Assembly: GCF_003265705.1 (NCBI RefSeq)
Contig: NW_020312848.1
Location: 53,239,642-53,303,641, forward strand
Direction of reading: 5' to 3'
DNA length: 64,000 nt
Origin: Callorhinus ursinus
Taxonomy: Eukaryota > Chordata > Mammalia > Carnivora > Otariidae
The position numbers and the translations under genes were made by a program. This document shows positions 58,986 through 64,000 of this stretch, in pieces. How positions within the stretch are numbered: the first letter of the stretch is position 1; each line of letters starts with the position of its first letter. Under the pieces are notes generated by a model. It had not been told where the DNA came from. It did no database searches and saw nothing but the letters and a program-made list of their open reading frames with translations.

Positions 58986-60949
58986 GTTTGCTCTGCTACT
59001 TAGAAAACTGTAGTGTGGCAGATTGTAAGAATCTTTATGGCAGATTGGCTAAAATTGGCCCTTGACCCCCTCTCAGGGTTACCAATGGTACCTTACCACT
59101 ATTGACATTTTTCGGATTGTGCTGTTGCCTTTCCAGTCCAGTGAGCCAACTCTGGCTACTAATAGGTGTCAGCTTTCCAGTTCATTTGCAGTTTGACAAT
59201 CATGTAACTCTTACTACAGAAGCCAGTGAACAAGGATTGATAGCAAGGTTTTGATGATCTTCCATGTACTTAACCATTCACAATCATCTGATATTATTGA
59301 TTTTTAGAATATCCTTATAAAATATTGACTTCAAAAGCTCTCTGACATTAATTCCCTCACCTCATCCTGGTCCACACAGTTTAAAAAGACACTTTAGTCA
59401 CCGAATATGTCTTTCTACATAAGTGGATCATCTTCCCCTGGCCACTTCCTGGATAATTGTCATAATGATCAGGACAAAAGGAGATGCTATATAAACCTAT
59501 TTTGAAAATTCAGATTTCTGAGCTATTCCTAGGCATAATGAATTTTCTTGTCCCTAATAGCAACCTCAGGATGGCCTGGTTGGTAACCCTATTGGTGGCA
59601 GCCCAGCCAAAAGGGGACTTAATGAATTCCAACTTAATTTTGGTCAGCTATTTGGCTTATCTTATTGAATTGGCATGGTCTTAGAACATAAAGATAATAA
59701 CTACTTGGTTGAGTACACTGCTTGGAGTATCCTCCTACAATGGCCAACACATGTCAAAGTGGGAGACATAGGGTTTTGATAAGTTTTATAAAAATGCCCA
59801 TGTCCTGCTGCTTTCTGTATGAAAAGCCTGGGTATGAGTAGGAGATGATTATAAAAAAAAGGTGAGAATATAGCTATGCACAGATTTTGTGGTGGTTGAG
59901 GGACAGCAACATCCCTGTTTTCTGGGGAAGGAACACTTCAGACCCCAGAAGGTATGAGCGAGACTGAGCATTAATGAATTCTGTCTTTTGTAATCACCCC
60001 TGCCACTTTATTCATGAAGGAAAATGTCCTGTTGTGGCTCTCCCAAGCTGTTGCAAATACCTTGAATAGAACTGACTACTAGATCTGTCATGTCTTGTCA
60101 GATGGGCCTGACCATTATTTGATTACTCTTTCCTAGAACCTAGCTGAAAAATCTATGGGAAAGAGCAGATTATGATCCCAGCTCATCTACCAACCACACA
60201 AAACATCTGTGAGCACTTTGGGGGTACTTGCCTTTCCCCACTGCTGTAGCTGCCTGTCATTCCATGGGGCAGATAAGTGCCACCTGACTGGTGCTGTGGA
60301 CAAATAAGACGGGTTGGAAGAACAGCCTGAGAACTAGATTCAAAAATTCAAACAGAACCGGGAATCATAAGGGTTAACAGCCAATGGAAGGCCATATTTG
60401 ATTACTGTCAGACTATGCTCCTAATTGATGTAGGTCCTATTGATGGAGATGGACAACTAGAGATAGCATGTTCTTTCTCTAAGCACCACACACATCTCTA
60501 GGACTATACTCTCTGTGTTGAAGTCAGACATTACCTTGCCTCCCTCCCCAAAATACGGTGACTTGTGCCTGATGGGTGGTCATAAGATGACCTTCCAGTG
60601 TTTAAGGAAACACCACCAATAGATCATTTTGCCCTTAGACGACTGTGAATATCTCTCCAAAATCAGTGATCCTTGATTACTTGGGGAAGCTTCTGGAGGG
60701 ATTCCTCCTTCATTATTACATATACCCTGGAGACCGCTATAATAGGGATCCTCTAATTAGAAAAAGTGGCATGAAATTTGTGCCTGGCATCAGCTGGAAT
60801 GATTAATGACACCACTGGTCAGTGTTATAAATGACAGATTTTCCAGATGATCTAGATTTTCTCCATGCAGCCAGATACCTGGATTAATGCTTCCAATTTG
60901 TGGGAAGGTCAAAATGGAGACTTAAGGAGAAAGTAACCTGGTTTTCTGA
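58986..60949 (+). pseudogene. Integrase and envelope region of the old provirus, decayed
   Basis: YLTTIDIF at about 59090-59115 followed by 'PFQSSEPT' resembles the integrase core around its first catalytic Asp. Further on, the frame 59484-59684 contains MAWLVTLLVAAQPKGDLMNS, which could be an envelope signal peptide, but this is weak. Many stops interrupt every frame. Confidence 0.4.
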
Positions 60950-61141
60950 GGGTAGGCCATGATGCTTTTATGGGACTTATTCAGCTGGTTGGACATGGGA
61001 TTTGGGAGGACATGGTTGATGTCAATCCCACAACTTAGCCTCGTCTTCCTGCTTGAAGTCTTACTGATATCAACCTTAATTAAATTCTGTATGAGACAAA
61101 TTGAAAGAATTTTGCCCCAGCCTCTGTTGGTCAGATCATAG
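60950..61141 (+). pseudogene. Envelope-like membrane-anchor remnant
   Basis: The frame 60959-61141 encodes LFSWLDMGFGRTWLMS followed by a hydrophobic stretch (LSLVFLLEVLLISTLI) and a basic tail. An aromatic juxtamembrane segment, then a membrane span, then a short tail, directly ahead of the 3' LTR, is the layout of a retroviral envelope TM subunit C-terminus. The segment is 60 codons and isolated. A chance hydrophobic frame is the alternative. Confidence 0.5.
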
Positions 61142-61189
61142 TGGCTGATGCAGTCATGTACTCATGGGAACATTTGCCAGAAGCCAAGA

Positions 61190-61530
61190 TGGTTTAGAAG
61201 GAATGAATTGTGGGGAGACCATCCATGGGTCCCTCACACTTCTGTTTGTCTTGAAAAGTGAGTCATTGACTGTCTTTTGCTCCAAACTATCCTTTCAAGA
61301 ATATTTGTCTAGTGAACAGCTTTGAAAGATAGAGATAATGTCTCTATCTGGAGCAAAGAGCGAGCTTGCTTAGTCTTGGAAGTTAGTGTTTTTCTCCAGA
61401 ACAAAGGGCAAGCATCCTTGCTCCCCATAATGTCTCCCTTCAGGGCAAAAAGCAGGTATCCATTTTAAAAGATCCAAATTCAAGAATCTCAGTGTTTCTT
61501 TCCTCCCATGCAACACTCTACATGTTCAGG
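61190..61530 (+). mobile_element. 3' LTR of the old provirus
   Basis: Pairs with 56459-56943 as described there, but is shorter on the right and diverged. It contains three imperfect copies of a unit around 'gcaaagagcgagcttgct' (61351-61445). Divergence between the two LTRs is large, which implies an old insertion. Confidence 0.6.
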
Positions 61531-61554
61531 TGTCATCTACTCCTCGTTGCAGTT

Positions 61555-61830
61555 ACCCTGTGGACTTGGGGCTCAGAATTTATCTTATGGAGATAATCAC
61601 ATAGTGTAAAAATATGAAGAATTATATGCACAAGGATAGTCTTTGCACCATTGTTTATAATAGTAAAGATTATAAATTTTATCAATAGAGGACTACTAAA
61701 ATATGTTGTGGTTTGTATATACAATGCAAATTTGGTAGCTATTAATATGGGCTGTTAAAACATGTAGGTATTTTATTCGATATGAAACTATGCCCAAAAT
61801 AGTTAAGTGATACCATAAGTGGTAAGAGAT
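61555..61830 (+). mobile_element. Old L1 3' region fragment, sense
   Basis: 'tttgcaccattgtttataat', 'aatagaggactactaaaata' and 'ttggtagctattaatatggg' are related to the fragment at 20980-21290. Confidence 0.5.
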
Positions 61831-62352
61831 GAGGCTGAACAGATAGGCAGAGACCAGATTTAGAAGGAATTTTAAAAGGATATATCAGGAGACTTAATTG
61901 AAGGGACTTAGAGGATCATATTTTCATAAAAATGTGGAAGTATATACAGATTACATTGGATCACAAATCATGTAGGACATCCTTACAATAATTTAGGCAA
62001 GAGATGCTAAGACATTGTAATAGCACTACCAGTGAAAATAGCAATGATGGGATGACTCCAAAAATCCTATCAGAGGGAAAATTCACAGGATTTGAAGACT
62101 CGCTGGATGCCACTATGTGAGGCAGGGATGAAAGGAAACTGTGAAAGAATGGAAGGTGTTAAAAGTGAAACCCAGGTCAACTGTGATATCTTGAGAGATG
62201 GAATCTGGGAGAATGAGCTGGTCTAGATTTGGTTACCAGAGAATAATAGCCTTCTTTAGAAATATGTTGAATAAATAGGTGAATATGACCTCTAGTATGA
62301 AAGCTGAAGAGTGAGTTCTGGGCTGGAGGTGTACATTTGGGAGCTGTTGATA
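61831..62352 (+). repeat. Old mammalian repeat, unnamed family
   Basis: 'gatgggatgactccaaaaat', 'gtgagttctgggctggaggt' and 'gtacatttgggagctgttga' match the same family as 29200-29530 and 45390-45700. The SINE at 62369 is inserted in it, and it may continue to about 62660. Confidence 0.5.
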
Positions 62353-62368
62353 CAAAGAAAGTATTTTA

Positions 62369-62598
62369 TTTTATTTTTTAAAGATTTATTCATTTATTTT
62401 AGAGAGAGAGTGTGTGGGGTCAGGGCCGGCGGGGAGAGGCAGAGGGAGAGGGAGAGAACGTGTTAAGCAGACTCCACACTGAGCATGGAGCCTGACACGG
62501 GGCTCCATCTCATGACCCTGCCATCGTGACCCTGACATCACACCCTGAGCCAAAACCAAGAGTTGGACACTTAACAGATTGTGTCACCCAGGTGCCCC
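62369..62598 (-). mobile_element. CAN/SINEC SINE, antisense
   Basis: 'aaagatttattcatttattt' tail, 'ggggctccatctcatgaccc' and the inverted head 'gtgtcacccaggtgcccc'. Perfect 17-bp duplication ACAAAGAAAGTATTTTA at 62352-62368 and 62599-62615. An internal near-duplication around 'catgaccctgccatcgtgac' lengthens it. Confidence 0.96.
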
Positions 62599-62615
62599 AC
62601 AAAGAAAGTATTTTA

Positions 62616-64000
62616 AATTATGGTACAGAATGAGATTCCCGAGACAGAGCATATGAAATAAGACAAAAATGCCAAAGATGGAAAGGTACAAAACAACATT
62701 TTTTGTGGTCAATGAGAGAAATTTAGACAATGTAGGCAGGAGTATTGAATCTAGAAAGTGACTCTTAGAATGAATATATTTTACTCTGAAGAACAGGGAA
62801 GAGATTCCTTAGAGAAATTCAGCCTCTTTTATTGGCACTCATTACTTAGTAATATTAAATCATTGTTTCCATGGACATTTTGAAAAGCTCAATGAAAGTA
62901 CAAAGAGATTTATGGTGAAAAATTGTCAGTGAGAAGTATAAATTATATATATTTTTAATTCTCAAAATACAACACATTTCTTCTGTAATAAAAATGCCAA
63001 AACAAAACTCTTTATAATCTTTTTGGCTAGAAGAAATGTGTAGGAAAGAGTGATATTCAAAATAAGTGACTGAAGGAAGATGTGATATATTTATCTTCCT
63101 AAAAAACGATGGCATTGATTTTTAAATGTCTTGAAACTTGTCTAACAGGAGGGAGATCCACTGACTGTGCCCATCAAACCCCAGATGAATGCTTTTTCCT
63201 TAGCCACTCTGGTTCTCCCAGCCAGGTGGGAAGAGAAGGCTGAGGATGCAGATGTATATAACCCACCCCTATGTCTAGGGGTGGGAGTGGGGTCTCAAGG
63301 CCTATTTTATTTCCTCTTTAAAAATAAGGTTTTTTTCTTTAAAATAATAATGGCCAGCAATAAAGAATATTCTAGAGAAGTGGCAACTATCATGCGGTTT
63401 ACCTTTGCCCATTCCTTGCCCCACTAAAAAACTGGAAGAGAGTATTAAATTTGGTGTAAAATTACAAAGACTGTTTGGAAACACTATGGAAAGGAGTCCT
63501 TGAAAATACAACAAAACATCAAATAATTAATTACAAAGTATCTGCCCTCTCATACTCTCTGCTTTTCCATCCTCAGCACCCTTCCACCACCACTAGCATC
63601 TCATAGAATTGAAAATCAGAACAAAGGGGTGAGAAGAGACCAACAGAACGCAGGACCTGACACGTTTGTGAAGAATGACAGGTAAAGGGGTTGCCTGTGT
63701 TATTTGGAAGAAGGTTCATTATAGGATGGTAATTAAAATTATCTCTCACACGGGTAAGTTAGAAGAAGCAGGGCATACTATTTCTCTGAATTATTTCATA
63801 GTCTACTAAGACTGATCCCTCCTATGCCCTCCTGACAATTTGTGCAATGTTCCCAGATTCTCTCCTCATCAATTTTCTTCTTGGTTTTTGAAAGAGAGAA
63901 GCCCAAGTCATTTTCCAGAGCTAGTTCTTTGTGCTTACTATTGCAGATTGCCTTAAAAGGTATGTGCTGGGAGACTGTACATATTAAGGACAAGGGAGGC
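62616..64000. other. Unassigned DNA
   Basis: No gene, RNA or named repeat is recognisable. Short frames here lie on both strands without motifs. Confidence 0.4.

Noticed and set aside
1..64000. CRISPR arrays, operons, tRNA or rRNA genes
   Set aside because: Sequence is mammalian. The regularly spaced repeats are microsatellites or retroposons, and the tRNA-like heads are SINE promoters rather than tRNA genes.

Overview
This is AT-rich mammalian genomic DNA from a caniform carnivore. I find no intact protein-coding gene, no exon with supporting splice structure and no RNA gene. The taxonomic evidence is the many tRNA-derived CAN/SINEC SINEs (head GGGGCGCCTGGGTGGCTCAG, tail CAAATAAATAAATAAAATCTT, 9-17 bp target-site duplications) and the carnivore-type L1 3' end. 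The young SINE wording ('cttgtgttccctctctcgctg') looks arctoid to me (bear, seal or mustelid) rather than dog; that point rests on memory. Two fixed 10-N runs (1288-1297 and 32092-32101) mark a draft assembly.

Layout. 1-9.3 kb: unassigned AT-rich DNA with MIR, L2, old L1, an (ATCT)n array and one SINE. 9.4-11.7 kb: an old sense L1 ORF2 body with a SINE inside. 11.8-12.6 kb: a Tigger-type DNA transposon interrupted by a head-less SINE. 12.6-31 kb: mostly unassigned DNA with scattered MIR, L2, L1M, a MER20-like hAT element, a Tigger MITE and an antisense LTR. 31.4-34.9 kb: two broken L1s joined head to head, one arm containing an assembly gap. 35-45 kb: old L1, MIR, two SINEs, an 80-bp-period tandem repeat hit by a 23-bp SINE head, and a second antisense LTR. 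45.8-49.7 kb: a Tigger MITE, a SINE fragment and a dead class I (gammaretrovirus-like) endogenous retrovirus with a tRNA-Glu primer-binding site, a gag scrap and a broken pol. 51-53 kb: two SINEs and a MER5-like element. 53-56.4 kb: mostly unassigned, including one repeat-poor block with an octamer motif. 56.5-61.5 kb: an older, heavily decayed provirus with two recognisable LTRs, RNase H and integrase traces and an envelope-like membrane anchor. 61.5-64 kb: old repeats, one SINE and unassigned DNA.

Nothing here forms a working system. The window is a gene desert or large intron built from layered transposon insertions. The points worth checking are structural: the head-to-head L1 pair, the near-duplicate sequence on both sides of the N gap, SINE pieces that keep only the 5' head, and the decayed provirus with an envelope-like segment. 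Repeat family names come from recognition by eye, so boundaries of old repeats are approximate.
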